Shown: positions 28,830 through 38,036 of the stretch, in pieces
Numbering within the stretch: the stretch's first letter is position 1
How the letters are laid out: each line of letters opens with the position of its first letter
NCBI GenBank assembly: GCA_027533385.1
Contig: JAPZUE010000029.1
Coordinates: 124,001 to 188,000, forward strand
Source: Rhizobium sp.
Lineage (GTDB): Bacteria > Pseudomonadota > Alphaproteobacteria > Rhizobiales > Rhizobiaceae
Direction: 5' to 3'
DNA length: 64,000 bases
Program-made: the position numbers and the translations under genes
Notes under the pieces: model-generated
What the model was told of the DNA's origin: nothing
Databases searched by the model: none
The model's input: the letters and a program-made list of their open reading frames with translations, nothing else

Positions 28830-30632
28830 GTGACCTCGGAAGCCGACACCACAGACAAGAAACGCCGCTCTCTGAAGCCTCTGACCAGCCTCTTCCCCTA
28901 TCTGAAGCGCTACAGGGGCCTGGTTGCCGGTGCGCTGATCTTTCTGTGCCTCGCAGCCGCAACGACGCTCGCCCTGCCGATTGCCATCCGCCGCATGCTG
29001 GACCATGGCTTCCAGGCCGCCGACAGCGCCTTCATCAACAAATACTTTGCCATGATGATCGTCATGGCGATCGTACTCGCGGTCGCCAGCGCCCTTCGCT
29101 ATTACTATGTGATCACCATCGGTGAGCGCGTGGTGGCCGACCTGCGCCGCGATGTCTTCGCCCATGTGACAAAGCTGTCGCCGTCCTTCTTTGACGTCAA
29201 CCAGTCGGGGGAAATCGTCTCGCGCCTGACCGCCGACACGACTCAGCTGAAATCCGCCGTGGGCGCCACGGCATCGCTGGCGCTGCGCAACACGATCCTC
29301 TGTCTCGGCGCCGTCGGAATGATGATCGCGACCAGTCCCAAGCTGTCGATCATGGTGCTGGCGGCAATCCCCGTCATCGTCTTCCCGCTGGTCGGCTTCG
29401 GTCGTTCGGTGCGCCAGCGCTCTCGCGCCGCCCAGGATACGCTGGCTGAAGCCTCGTCCTATGCCGGCGAAGTCATCGGTGCCGCCCGCACGCTGCAGGC
29501 CTTCAACGCCGAAGAGGCCGCCCGTGGCCGCTACTTCGGCGCCGTCGAAAGCGCCTATGAAGCGGCTCGCTCGGCGATCCGCTCGCGCGCGCTTTTGACC
29601 GGTGTTGCCATCGCCTTGGTCTTCGGCAGCGTCGTCGGCGTTCTCTGGTATGGCGCCCAGAGCGTGCTGGCCGGCACCATGAGCGGCGGCACGCTCGGCC
29701 AGTTCCTCCTCTATTCCCTGATCGCCGCCGGCTCGCTCGGCACCCTCTCGGAAGTCTGGGGCGAGCTCTCCCAGGCCGCCGGCGCGGCCGAACGCCTGCA
29801 TGAACTGCTCGCCGAAAAGCCGGCGATATCAGCGCCTGCCGTGCCGAAGGCGCTGCCCGAGCCCGCCCAGGGCAGCATCGCATTCGATGACGTGCACTTC
29901 AGCTATCCCTCGGCCAAGACCAAGTCGGCGCTCAACGGTCTGTCCTTCTCGGTCGCCCATGGGGAGACAGTCGCCATCGTCGGCCCCTCCGGCGCCGGTA
30001 AGAGCACCATCTTCTCGCTCATTCTGCGCTTTTACGACCCGGCCTCCGGCACCATCCGCCTCGACGGCGTCGATATCCGCGAGGCCGATCCGCAGGCTGT
30101 GCGCTCGCGCATCGCCATCGTGCCGCAGGACACCACGATCTTCGCCTCTTCGATCCACGACAACATCGCCTTCGGCACCCCCAATGCCTGCCGCACCATG
30201 GTCGAGGTCGCAGCCGAGGCCGCACAGGCGAGCGAGTTCATCGGCCGCCTTGAAAACGGCTTCGACACCATCGTCGGCGAGCGCGGCGTGACGCTCTCCG
30301 GGGGCCAGCGCCAGCGGATCGCCATCGCCCGCGCGCTGCTGCGCGATGCCCCGCTGCTTCTGCTCGACGAAGCGACGTCAGCGCTCGATGCCGAAAGCGA
30401 GACATTGGTCCAGAAGGCCCTCGACGGCCTGATGCGCGACCGCACGACCATCGTGATTGCCCACCGGCTGGCAACCGTGCTGAAGGCCGATCGCATTCTG
30501 GTGCTTGACGACGGCCGCATCGTCGAGGAAGGCACGCATCAGAGCCTGATCCAGCAGGGCGGCCTTTACGCCAAGCTCGCGCGCCTGCAGTTCGAGACGG
30601 GTGGCCGCGACTTCACCGCAGCAGCGCAATAA
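28830..30632 (+). CDS. ABC exporter, fused membrane and ATPase domains
   Basis: A 600-residue half-transporter working as a homodimer. Six membrane helices (about 25-320) are followed by a nucleotide-binding domain with Walker A GPSGAGKST at 385-393, Q-loop VPQDTT, signature LSGGQRQR, Walker B LLLLDEATSALD and the switch His in IAHRLAT. It resembles the MsbA/lipid and drug exporter group; the cargo is unknown. The GTG at 28830 is chosen since AAGGAG lies 9 bases upstream; the frame is open to 28785. Confidence 0.93.
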   Translation: MTSEADTTDKKRRSLKPLTSLFPYLKRYRGLVAGALIFLCLAAATTLALPIAIRRMLDHGFQAADSAFINKYFAMMIVMAIVLAVASALRYYYVITIGERVVADLRRDVFAHVTKLSPSFFDVNQSGEIVSRLTADTTQLKSAVGATASLALRNTILCLGAVGMMIATSPKLSIMVLAAIPVIVFPLVGFGRSVRQRSRAAQDTLAEASSYAGEVIGAARTLQAFNAEEAARGRYFGAVESAYEAARSAIRSRALLTGVAIALVFGSVVGVLWYGAQSVLAGTMSGGTLGQFLLYSLIAAGSLGTLSEVWGELSQAAGAAERLHELLAEKPAISAPAVPKALPEPAQGSIAFDDVHFSYPSAKTKSALNGLSFSVAHGETVAIVGPSGAGKSTIFSLILRFYDPASGTIRLDGVDIREADPQAVRSRIAIVPQDTTIFASSIHDNIAFGTPNACRTMVEVAAEAAQASEFIGRLENGFDTIVGERGVTLSGGQRQRIAIARALLRDAPLLLLDEATSALDAESETLVQKALDGLMRDRTTIVIAHRLATVLKADRILVLDDGRIVEEGTHQSLIQQGGLYAKLARLQFETGGRDFTAAAQ

Positions 30633-30645
30633 GCGACGAGCCCGA

Positions 30646-30695
30646 TGGGTGGGGATCCACCCAGTCTTTTGCCGCAAATGGGTGGATTTCCACCC
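30646..30695. repeat. two copies of an inverted repeat upstream of the TctC gene
   Basis: TGGGTGG-GGAT-CCACCCA (30646-30663) and TGGGTGG-ATTT-CCACCC (30679-30695) are near-identical inverted repeats whose starts are 33 bases apart, about three helical turns. Same-face spacing suggests a tandem operator; alternatively the two hairpins help end the ABC transporter message, though no T run follows either. Confidence 0.55.
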
Positions 30696-30836
30696 GTTTG
30701 ACGCGAGCACGCGTCCCCCGACACCCACCATCTGAGACCTGCGGTTGAACGCATCCGGAGGCCTGCCACACTCCCCGTCGTCCCGGTGCTGGAGGAGCAG
30801 CCCCACGGACTTGAGACATTGGATGGAGGAGTACTC

Positions 30837-31808
30837 ATGTCTTTCTACAAATCCCTTTTTGCCGGCGGCCTGATTGCCGGATTGCTGGCGGCAGCTCAAG
30901 CTCAGGCTGCCTTTCCCGAGCGTCCGGTGACGCTCGTCGTTCCCTTTGCCGCAGGCGGATCGACCGATGTCGTCGCCCGCGTGATTGCCGAGAAGATGTC
31001 CGAGGATCTCGGCCAGCAAGTCATCGTGCAGAATGTCGCGGGCGCCGGCGGCAGCCTGGGCGCCGGCAATGTCGCCCGGGCCGAACCGGATGGCTATACG
31101 ATCCTGATGGGCACGGTCGCCACCCATGCGCTCAATCCACTGATCCTGAAGAACAAGCCCTATGACGCCGAAGCGGACTTTACCCCCGTCTCGCTGCTGG
31201 TGCTGGTGCCGAACGTGCTCGTGGTCAATCCTGAACTTCCGGCAAAATCGGTCGGGGAACTGCTGGCGCTCCTGAAGGCAGAGCCGGACAAGTGGAGCTA
31301 CGCTTCGTCGGGCAACGGCACGCCGCTGCACCTCTCGGGCGAGCTGTTCAAGTCCATGGCCGGCGTCAGCATGGAGCACATCCCCTACAAGGGCTCCGGG
31401 CCGGCGCTCAACGATCTGCTCGGCAACCAGGTGTCGATCATGTTCGACAACCTCCCCTCCTCCTCGGCCCATATCAAAGCGGGCACGCTGCGGGCGCTTG
31501 CCGTGACGACGGCCGAACGGGCGCCGTCCTTCCCGGATGTTCCGACCATGGCCGAGGCAGGCCTGCCGGGCTACGAGACCTATACCTGGAACGCGCTCTT
31601 TGCCCCGAAGGACACCCCGAAAGAGGTTGTTGACCGGCTCAATGCCGCCGCGGTCAAGGCCATGGCCGATCCCGGCGTCGCCGAGCGGATGAAGGAATTC
31701 TCCGCCACGATCGTTGCCTCCTCGCCGGAGGAACTGGCAACGCATGTCAAGGCGGAGATCGCCAAGTGGACGCCGGTGGTCAAGGACGCAAACGTCCAGA
31801 TGGATTGA
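30837..31808 (+). CDS. tripartite tricarboxylate transporter substrate-binding protein (TctC/Bug family)
   Basis: A 323-residue periplasmic binding protein. A signal peptide (cleavage near AQA-AFPERP) is followed by the Bug-family motifs VTLVVPFAAGGSTDVVAR, AGAGGSLGAGNVARAEPDGY, IPYKGSGPALNDLLGNQV and FPDVPTMAEAG. Such proteins bind citrate or other carboxylates for the TctAB membrane pair, but no tctA or tctB is in the window, so it is an orphan that must share a carrier elsewhere or act as a sensor. GGAGG precedes the ATG at 30837. Confidence 0.93.
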   Translation: MSFYKSLFAGGLIAGLLAAAQAQAAFPERPVTLVVPFAAGGSTDVVARVIAEKMSEDLGQQVIVQNVAGAGGSLGAGNVARAEPDGYTILMGTVATHALNPLILKNKPYDAEADFTPVSLLVLVPNVLVVNPELPAKSVGELLALLKAEPDKWSYASSGNGTPLHLSGELFKSMAGVSMEHIPYKGSGPALNDLLGNQVSIMFDNLPSSSAHIKAGTLRALAVTTAERAPSFPDVPTMAEAGLPGYETYTWNALFAPKDTPKEVVDRLNAAAVKAMADPGVAERMKEFSATIVASSPEELATHVKAEIAKWTPVVKDANVQMD

Positions 31809-31830
31809 ACACAGTCACCGGACAAACGAG

Positions 31831-31855
31831 AAGGGCGGTACCAGACACCGCCCTT
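31831..31855. terminator. bidirectional terminator between TctC gene and FAD dehydrogenase
   Basis: AAGGGCGGT and ACCGCCCTT form a perfect 9-bp stem around a 7-base loop between the two converging stops. Confidence 0.8.
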
Positions 31856-31891
31856 TGGATAATCCATGCCATGTTCCCGGCAGTCTGAGCC

Positions 31892-33538
31892 TCAGCGCCC
31901 GACGCTGCGCCCCGCCACTCGACCTGAAAACAGGCACCCGCCGAGGAAGGTGCCTTCGAGCGCGTTATAGCCATGCATGCCGCCGCCGCCGAAGCCGGAG
32001 ACCTCGCCTGCCGCATAAAGCCCCGGCACCGGCTTGTTCTCGCGGTTCAGCACGCGGCCCTCCAGATCCGTGTGCAAGCCGCCCAGCGTCTTGCGTGTGA
32101 GGATATGCAGGCGCACCCCGATCAGCGGACCGGCTGCGGGGTCAAGCAACCGGTGCGGCTTTGCCGTGCGCATCAGCTTGTCGCCGAGATAGTTGCGGGC
32201 ACCCCTGATAGCGACGACCTGCGTATCCTTGGAGAACGTATTCTCCATCTCGCGGTCGCGCGCCTCGATCTGCGCCCGCACATGATGCACGCCGAGGCGG
32301 TGTTCGCCAGAAAGCTCGTTCATCCCGGCGACGAGATCCTCCAGATTATCGCGGACGACGAAATCCTCGCCCTTGTCCATGAAGGCCTGCACCGGGCCCG
32401 GCGGGTTCTTGCCGAGGCGCTTCAGCAGCAGCGGAATATTCTTATCCGTCAGGTCGGGGTTCTGCTCCGAGCCGGACAGGGCGAATTCCTTCTTGATGAT
32501 CGCCTTGTTGAGGATGAACCAGGAATACTCGTGCCCACGCGCCCGGATGGCCTTCAGCGTGCCGAGCGTGTCGAAACCGGGCATGGCCGGTGCCGGGAAA
32601 CGGTTGCCGTCGGCATCGCACCAGAAGGAAGACGGTCCCGGCAGGATGCGGATGCCATGATTCGGCCAGATCGGGTCCCAGTTCTTCAGACCCTCCGTAT
32701 AGTGCCACATGCGGTCGCCATTGATGATCTCACCGCCGGCGGCCTGGGTGATCGACAGCATCCGGCCGTCGACATGGGCGGGAACACCCGCCACCATATG
32801 CCGGGGCGCAGGACCGAGACGATCGACCGGCCAGCTCTTGCGGACGAGATCGTGATTGCCGCCGATGCCGCCTGAGGCGATGATGACGGCGCCGGCTCGA
32901 ACCTCGAAATCGCCGACGACATTGCGGGAACTCGACCCGCCGCGCGGGGTCGCATCACCCGCCAGCACTACGCCGGTCGCTCCGGTCACGGCACCGTTCG
33001 TGAGGGTCAGACGATCAACCTGATGGCGAAACAGGAAGGTGAGCTTGCCTGCGTCTGCCGCGACCTTGGCCCGGCGCACGAAGGGATCGAGAACACCTGG
33101 GCCGGTTCCCCAGGTGACATGGAAGCGCGGCACGGAATTACCATGGCCATCGGCATGTCCGCCGCCACGTTCGGCCCAGCCGACGACCGGGAACCAGCTC
33201 ATGCCAAGGCCCTTCAGCCAGCTGCGTTTTTCACCGGCTGCGAACTGCAGATAGGCCTCGGCCCATTGCCGGGGCCAGAAGTCTTCGGTGCGGTCAAAGG
33301 CGGCAGAGCCGAGCCAGTCCTGTCGGGCAAGCTCCAGACTGTCGCGGATGCGCATCCGCCGCTGTTCGGGACTGTCGACGAAGAACAGGCCACCGAGCGA
33401 CCAGAAGGCCTGTCCGCCGAGGTTCTGCTCCCCCTCCTGATCAAGCAGGCCAACCTTCAGCCCACGATCAACGGCCTCCGTGGCCGCGACAAGGCCCGCC
33501 AGACCGCCACCGATGACCAGTACGTCGAATTCCTGCAT
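31892..33538 (-). CDS. FAD-binding dehydrogenase (FAD_binding_2, PRK12834-like)
   Basis: A 548-residue flavoprotein. The N-terminal dinucleotide fold is FDVLVIGGGLAGLVAATEA; later motifs include GGQAFWSLGGLFF, IIASGGIGGNHDLV and the C-terminal GLYAAGEVSGFGGGGMHG with an EGTFLGGCLFSGRVAG ending. The family covers fumarate-reductase and 3-ketosteroid dehydrogenase relatives; the substrate here is not evident. There is no signal peptide. It converges on the TctC gene, and the next gene on its strand begins 89 bases upstream. Confidence 0.9.
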   Translation of the reverse strand: MQEFDVLVIGGGLAGLVAATEAVDRGLKVGLLDQEGEQNLGGQAFWSLGGLFFVDSPEQRRMRIRDSLELARQDWLGSAAFDRTEDFWPRQWAEAYLQFAAGEKRSWLKGLGMSWFPVVGWAERGGGHADGHGNSVPRFHVTWGTGPGVLDPFVRRAKVAADAGKLTFLFRHQVDRLTLTNGAVTGATGVVLAGDATPRGGSSSRNVVGDFEVRAGAVIIASGGIGGNHDLVRKSWPVDRLGPAPRHMVAGVPAHVDGRMLSITQAAGGEIINGDRMWHYTEGLKNWDPIWPNHGIRILPGPSSFWCDADGNRFPAPAMPGFDTLGTLKAIRARGHEYSWFILNKAIIKKEFALSGSEQNPDLTDKNIPLLLKRLGKNPPGPVQAFMDKGEDFVVRDNLEDLVAGMNELSGEHRLGVHHVRAQIEARDREMENTFSKDTQVVAIRGARNYLGDKLMRTAKPHRLLDPAAGPLIGVRLHILTRKTLGGLHTDLEGRVLNRENKPVPGLYAAGEVSGFGGGGMHGYNALEGTFLGGCLFSGRVAGRSVGR

Positions 33539-33626
33539 ACCACCCTCCCAGCGCGCATTATCTTACCTTTACGCACACGTAACTCGACTCGCAAGTTGTC
33601 TGGCATACAAACAATCGCAGGAGATA

Positions 33627-34658
33627 TCAGCGTTCGGTCAGCTTCAGCTCGATACGGCGGTTCTGGGCCAGGATCTCCGGCGTATCACCCTCGGCAATCG
33701 GCTGGAATTCGCCGAAGCCTGCCGCAACCAGGCGGTTCGCCGGCACGCCACGGGAGATCAGATATTTGACCACCGATGTCGCTCGGGCCGAGGATAGCTC
33801 CCAATTGTCGCGATAACGCCCCGTCCCGGTGAGCGGCGAGGCGTCCGTATGACCATCCACGCGCAGCACCCAGTTGATCTCGGCGGGGATTTCCTGCGCG
33901 AGCTCCAGTACGGCGGCGGCGAGCTTGTCCATCTCCGCCTGACCGGCAGCATCGAGATCGGCACCACCGACCGGGAAGAGGACTTCCGACTGAAAGACGA
34001 AACGGTCGCCGACGATCCGGATGTTTTCGCGGTCGGACAGGATCTCGCGCAGCCGACCGAAGAAGTCGGACCGGTAGCGGTTGAGCTCCTGGACACGCTG
34101 GGCAAGCGCAACATTCAGGCGGCGCCCGAGATCGGCAATGCGCGCCTGGGAGGACTGGTCCTTGGCCTCAGACGCCTGCAGCGCCTCTTCGACCGCAGCG
34201 ATCTGCGCGCGAAGTGCTGCGATCTGCTGGTTCAAAAGCTCGATCTGGCTCATCGCGCGCGCGCTGACCTGTTTCTCCGCATCGAGCTCGTCGGTGAGGC
34301 GCCCGACCTTTTCATTGGCCGCATCGGCAGAGCCAGCGCCGCTATCGAGCAACTGCTGCAGCCGCGACCGCTCGTTTTCGGAGCTTGCGAGCGAAGACTG
34401 AAGTGAGGCGAGCGTGTCTTCGAGATCCTGCTTGCCGCTCTTTTCCAGCGCCAGCAACTGCGTCAGTTCGGCAATCTGGCTGTTCAGCCGGTTCAGCACT
34501 TCGTCCTTGCCGGAAATCTCACGACCGAGAATGAACTGCGCCACGACGAAGACGGTGAGCAGGAACATGATGGCGAGCAGGAGCGTCGACAGGGCGTCGA
34601 CGAAACCTGGCCAGTAATCGATCCCGCGCTCGCGGCGACGGTTGCGCCCGAGCGCCAT
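33627..34658 (-). CDS. MotB/OmpA-like peptidoglycan-binding membrane protein
   Basis: A 343-residue protein with one membrane helix at about 17-45 (PGFVDALSTLLLAIMFLL, including an Asp placed like the proton-carrying Asp of MotB), a long coiled coil at about 50-195, and an OmpA-type domain at about 215-343 with VDGHTDASPL, NWELSSARATSVVKYL and NRRIELKL. It starts directly after the stop of the MotA/ExbB-like gene. With that partner it should form an ion-driven, wall-anchored inner-membrane complex. No flagellar genes are near, and the role is unknown. Confidence 0.85.
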   Translation of the reverse strand: MALGRNRRRERGIDYWPGFVDALSTLLLAIMFLLTVFVVAQFILGREISGKDEVLNRLNSQIAELTQLLALEKSGKQDLEDTLASLQSSLASSENERSRLQQLLDSGAGSADAANEKVGRLTDELDAEKQVSARAMSQIELLNQQIAALRAQIAAVEEALQASEAKDQSSQARIADLGRRLNVALAQRVQELNRYRSDFFGRLREILSDRENIRIVGDRFVFQSEVLFPVGGADLDAAGQAEMDKLAAAVLELAQEIPAEINWVLRVDGHTDASPLTGTGRYRDNWELSSARATSVVKYLISRGVPANRLVAAGFGEFQPIAEGDTPEILAQNRRIELKLTER

Positions 34659-35690
34659 TTACTTCGCCCCACCGATCTTGTCGTTCAACCGATCCAGCGT
34701 CTTGCGCATGGCACGGGCATCCTCCTGCTGCGCCTCGATCCAGTCGCGCAGCATCTGCTGCTCGTTGCGCATGTTTTTCACCAGCCCCTGGATGCCCTCG
34801 GCGAGACCGGCGATGGCGGCAACCGAGCGGTCGTTGCCTTCGCGGTTGGCGAGCTTCTGGATCTCCTCGACGAGCAGACGGATATCGTCGCTGGCAATGG
34901 CAGCCGTCGCATCCGAGGCGACGGGGCGCTCGGAATCGAGATCGGTGACGGAGGAGAGCCAGTTTTCAAGCTCGGTATAGAAGCGGTTCTGCGCACGGCC
35001 GGCCTGCAGATCGAGGAAGCCGAGGATCAGCGAGCCGGAAAGGCCAAGCAGCGAGGACGAAAACGCCGTTCCCATGCCGGCAAGCGGCGCAGTGAGACCG
35101 GACTTCAACGACTGCAGAATGTCGTTGCTATCGCCCGAAGCCGGGTCGAGCGACTGAATGACCTCATTGATGGACCCGATGGTGCCGATCAGACCCCAGA
35201 ATGTGCCGAGCAGGCCGAGAAAGACCAGAAGGCCGATGAGGTAGCGGCTCGTATCACGCGATTCGTCGAGGCGCGTACCGATCGAATCGAGGATGGACCG
35301 GAGTGCCGTGGTCGAGATTGCCATGGAGCGGCGACCACCGATCAGGGCCCGCATCGGCGCAAGCAGCTTCGGGTCGCGACCCACAAGCATCGCATTGTCA
35401 CCGGCGGCCCGGAAGGAGTTGAACCAGCGCACTTCCGGTCGAAGCGCCAGCACCTGGGCGAAGACGAGGATGATGCCGACGGCGAGAACGCCGAGAATCA
35501 GGCCGTTCAGGCCCGGATTGGTGATGAAGGCGGCATGCGCCTGTCGGTAAAGGATCGCCGCGATGAAACACACGATGATCAGAAAGATCACCATCGTTGT
35601 GAAGAAGGGCATCGGGCTGGAGAGCTTCTGGCCGTATGCGCCCGGGCGGGTCTCCCCCACCTCGAGATCCTCCAACTTCACTTTCGCCAT
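34659..35690 (-). CDS. MotA/TolQ/ExbB-like proton channel protein
   Basis: A 343-residue inner-membrane protein. Helices are seen at about 28-50 (FFTTMVIFLIIVCFIAAIL), 62-85, 170-195 (YLIGLLVFLGLLGTFWGLIG) and 220-250 (PLAGMGTAFSSSLLGLSGSL), the last two matching the paired core helices of MotA/ExbB. The C-terminal 90 residues are charged and helical, ending in coiled coil. The ATG at 35690 (MAKVKLEDLE) is chosen over an open frame to 35849. It abuts the MotB-like gene with no gap, so the two are a unit. Confidence 0.85.
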   Translation of the reverse strand: MAKVKLEDLEVGETRPGAYGQKLSSPMPFFTTMVIFLIIVCFIAAILYRQAHAAFITNPGLNGLILGVLAVGIILVFAQVLALRPEVRWFNSFRAAGDNAMLVGRDPKLLAPMRALIGGRRSMAISTTALRSILDSIGTRLDESRDTSRYLIGLLVFLGLLGTFWGLIGTIGSINEVIQSLDPASGDSNDILQSLKSGLTAPLAGMGTAFSSSLLGLSGSLILGFLDLQAGRAQNRFYTELENWLSSVTDLDSERPVASDATAAIASDDIRLLVEEIQKLANREGNDRSVAAIAGLAEGIQGLVKNMRNEQQMLRDWIEAQQEDARAMRKTLDRLNDKIGGAK

Positions 35691-35790
35691 GATACGCTCA
35701 ACCTCCGCGGAATCTTGGACCCGGAGGCTAGTGCAAAAATGAGACGAATTGAAGCCGCGGACTTTGGGAAAATTTTCCCTAAGGCCGAAA

Positions 35791-36591
35791 TCAGGCCTGC
35801 GGCACAGGACGGTTGACGACCTCTTCCAGCGCCTTGCGGATATATTCATTGCCGGCCAGCACCGTACCGTTCTCGAACATCTCCTGGCCGCCCTTCATGT
35901 CGGACACGAAGCCGCCCGCTTCCTTGATCAGAAGGATGCCCGCTGCGATGTCCCAGGCATTGAGCTGGGCTTCCCAGAACCCGTCGAGACGGCCGGCAGC
36001 GACATAAGCGAGATCAAGCGCGGCTGCCCCCATGCGGCGAACGCCGGAGACTTCGCCCATCACGTGGCGCAGTTCGACGAGGAACTTGCCGTGCTGGCCG
36101 CGACCAAGATGCGGCACGCCGCAACCGATGACGCAGTCGGACAGCACCTTGCGGGCGCCGACGCGGATGCGGCGATCGTTGAGGAAGGCGCCGCCGCCCT
36201 TTTCCGCCGTGTAGAGTTCGTCGGTCGCCGGGTTGAAGATCACACCGGCGACGATTTCACCATTGCGCTCAAGCGCGATCGAAACGGCGAACTGCGGAAT
36301 GCCGTGCAGGAAATTGGTCGTGCCGTCGAGCGGGTCGACGATCCAGCGATGCGCACCGTCGGTGCCCTTGATCTCTTCGCCTTCCTCGCCGAGGAAGCCA
36401 TAGGTCGGGCGGGCCTTCAAGAGCTCTTCACGCACGATCTTCTCGGCGCGGAAATCGGCCTGCGAGACGAAGTCGCCGGGCCCCTTCACCGAAACCTGCA
36501 GGTTCTGCACTTCGCCGAAATCGCGCGAAAGCGACTTGCCGGCCTTGAGTGCGGCCTGGACCATGACATTGAGAAGGGCGGAGCGGGCCAT
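35791..36591 (-). CDS. suhB: inositol monophosphatase family protein (SuhB)
   Basis: A 266-residue Mg-dependent phosphatase. Motifs are GDFVSQADFRAEKI, FLGEEGEE, the metal site WIVDPLDGTTNFLHG and WDIAAGILLIKEAGG. SuhB-type proteins dephosphorylate inositol-1-phosphate and in some bacteria also join rRNA antitermination complexes. It sits in a minus-strand train after the MgtC/DUF4010 gene and 100 bases before the MotA-like gene; the intervals are long enough for separate promoters. Confidence 0.93.
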   Translation of the reverse strand: MARSALLNVMVQAALKAGKSLSRDFGEVQNLQVSVKGPGDFVSQADFRAEKIVREELLKARPTYGFLGEEGEEIKGTDGAHRWIVDPLDGTTNFLHGIPQFAVSIALERNGEIVAGVIFNPATDELYTAEKGGGAFLNDRRIRVGARKVLSDCVIGCGVPHLGRGQHGKFLVELRHVMGEVSGVRRMGAAALDLAYVAAGRLDGFWEAQLNAWDIAAGILLIKEAGGFVSDMKGGQEMFENGTVLAGNEYIRKALEEVVNRPVPQA

Positions 36592-36730
36592 AGATCGAAT
36601 TCCTTGAAACTGGGAGGCGCCGGAAGGCGGCGACGGACGAGCGCGCGACGGCGGCGATGTTTGGCCGGTTCAAGACCACAAATGCCGCCGGAATTCAAGG
36701 GGCATGGCCATTTCGGCCCATGCATGCGCG

Positions 36731-37996
36731 TCAGACGTGCCCTGCAGCAAAGGTGACGATCAGGCCTGCCGCAACGGCAATCAGGGAGGCTGCGCCCAGT
36801 CGAAGGGTAAAGCCTGCACTTCCGGCGGCCCCCGCATAGACGACCTTCGCCGCCATGTTGGCCGCAACGGCAATGCCGACGGCAAGGGTCGCCACATCGA
36901 GCGAAAGGGCTGGCAGCATTCCGGCAACGGTCACGCTGACGGCATCGACATCGGCCAGAGCGGTCAGTGCCGACACGACGTAGAGCCCGCCGTCGCCGAA
37001 GATCTGGCTTGCCGCCCGAGCGATGAAAGCGATGACGGTGATCAGCAGCGCCATCTTCACCACCTGCGCCAGCTCGAACGGATTCCCGGGCAACTCCGCC
37101 TCTGCCGTCACACCCCCACGGGCAACCAGCGAAAAGGCGATCACCAGCATCAGGGCACCGGCGACGAGCAGTCCCGGCAATAACCGCTCTCCGAGCGATG
37201 GCGCAAGCGCCAGCATCAGCAGGGCCGTACGGATCAGCGAAACGCTGCCGGCGGCAATCGCACCGGCAGCCGGGCCGGCAGCATTGGCCGAAGCCAGACT
37301 GTGGCGTGCCATTGCCAGCGTCGTCGCCGTCGACGACACCAGCCCGCCCACGCCGCCGGCCACGAGATCGCCGCGCCCGCCGCCGATCAACCGCACGGCG
37401 ACATAGCCGACATAGGAGATGGAGGCGAGCAGGATCACCAGGATCACGAGGCTTCGCGGGGAAACGCCGCCAAAGGGACCATAGGGATCGGCGGGAATGA
37501 GCGGCAGGATGACGAAGCCCATGGCAAGCAGCACGACGGCAGAGCGCAGCTCGACCCAGGTCAGCCGCCGGATTGCGCCATGCAGGAATTCCCGGCTCGC
37601 CAGCAGCGTGACCATCGCAGCCCCGGCGGCAGAAGCCACCGCCATGTCGCCCATCACGGCGAGGGCACCGAGCCCGAACGTGGTGATGCCGGCAATGACA
37701 GTGGTGGCGCTGAACGAGCCCTCGGCGCGTGCCTCCATCAGACCGAAACGCAAGAGAACAACCGCAATCGCCAGCAGGAAACTCGCAACGATCAGCCCGG
37801 AGACACCGCCCGGCGTCAGGACGCCGTCCAGAAGTCCGGCAATGCCACCCGTCATGCCGATCAGCGTGAAGGTACGGATGCCGGCAATCCGCGCCCCTTC
37901 CGGCTCGTCACGCTCGCGCCAGTGGCGCTCGACGCCGACCGCAGCACCGATGGCGATTGCAAGTCCGAGACGCTGGAAGATATCGATGAGATCCAT
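36731..37996 (-). CDS. MgtC/DUF4010 membrane protein
   Basis: A 421-residue protein with about twelve hydrophobic helices. The N-terminal part is MgtC/SapB-like (IFQRLGLAIAIGAAVGVERHWRE is too long to quote whole; key features are the GxxxGxER element and RIAGIRTFTLIGMTGGIAG). The C-terminal half is the DUF4010 module (VGGLVSSTATTLAMARHS, SALTALADVDAVSVTVAG). Function is not proven; relatives are linked to magnesium or cation handling. GGGAGGGCGAC precedes the ATG at 37996. It lies 40 bases after the Sel1 gene on the same strand. Confidence 0.87.
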   Translation of the reverse strand: MDLIDIFQRLGLAIAIGAAVGVERHWRERDEPEGARIAGIRTFTLIGMTGGIAGLLDGVLTPGGVSGLIVASFLLAIAVVLLRFGLMEARAEGSFSATTVIAGITTFGLGALAVMGDMAVASAAGAAMVTLLASREFLHGAIRRLTWVELRSAVVLLAMGFVILPLIPADPYGPFGGVSPRSLVILVILLASISYVGYVAVRLIGGGRGDLVAGGVGGLVSSTATTLAMARHSLASANAAGPAAGAIAAGSVSLIRTALLMLALAPSLGERLLPGLLVAGALMLVIAFSLVARGGVTAEAELPGNPFELAQVVKMALLITVIAFIARAASQIFGDGGLYVVSALTALADVDAVSVTVAGMLPALSLDVATLAVGIAVAANMAAKVVYAGAAGSAGFTLRLGAASLIAVAAGLIVTFAAGHV

Positions 37997-38036
37997 GACT
38001 GTCGCCCTCCCCTTGAAGCGGCAGGGCGTGATCGGC

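Noticed and set aside
33627..35690. Zorya defence system (ZorA/ZorB)
   Set aside because: The pair has the ExbB-like and OmpA-like parts, but there is no ZorC, ZorD or ZorE helicase or nuclease nearby, and the surroundings are core metabolic genes.
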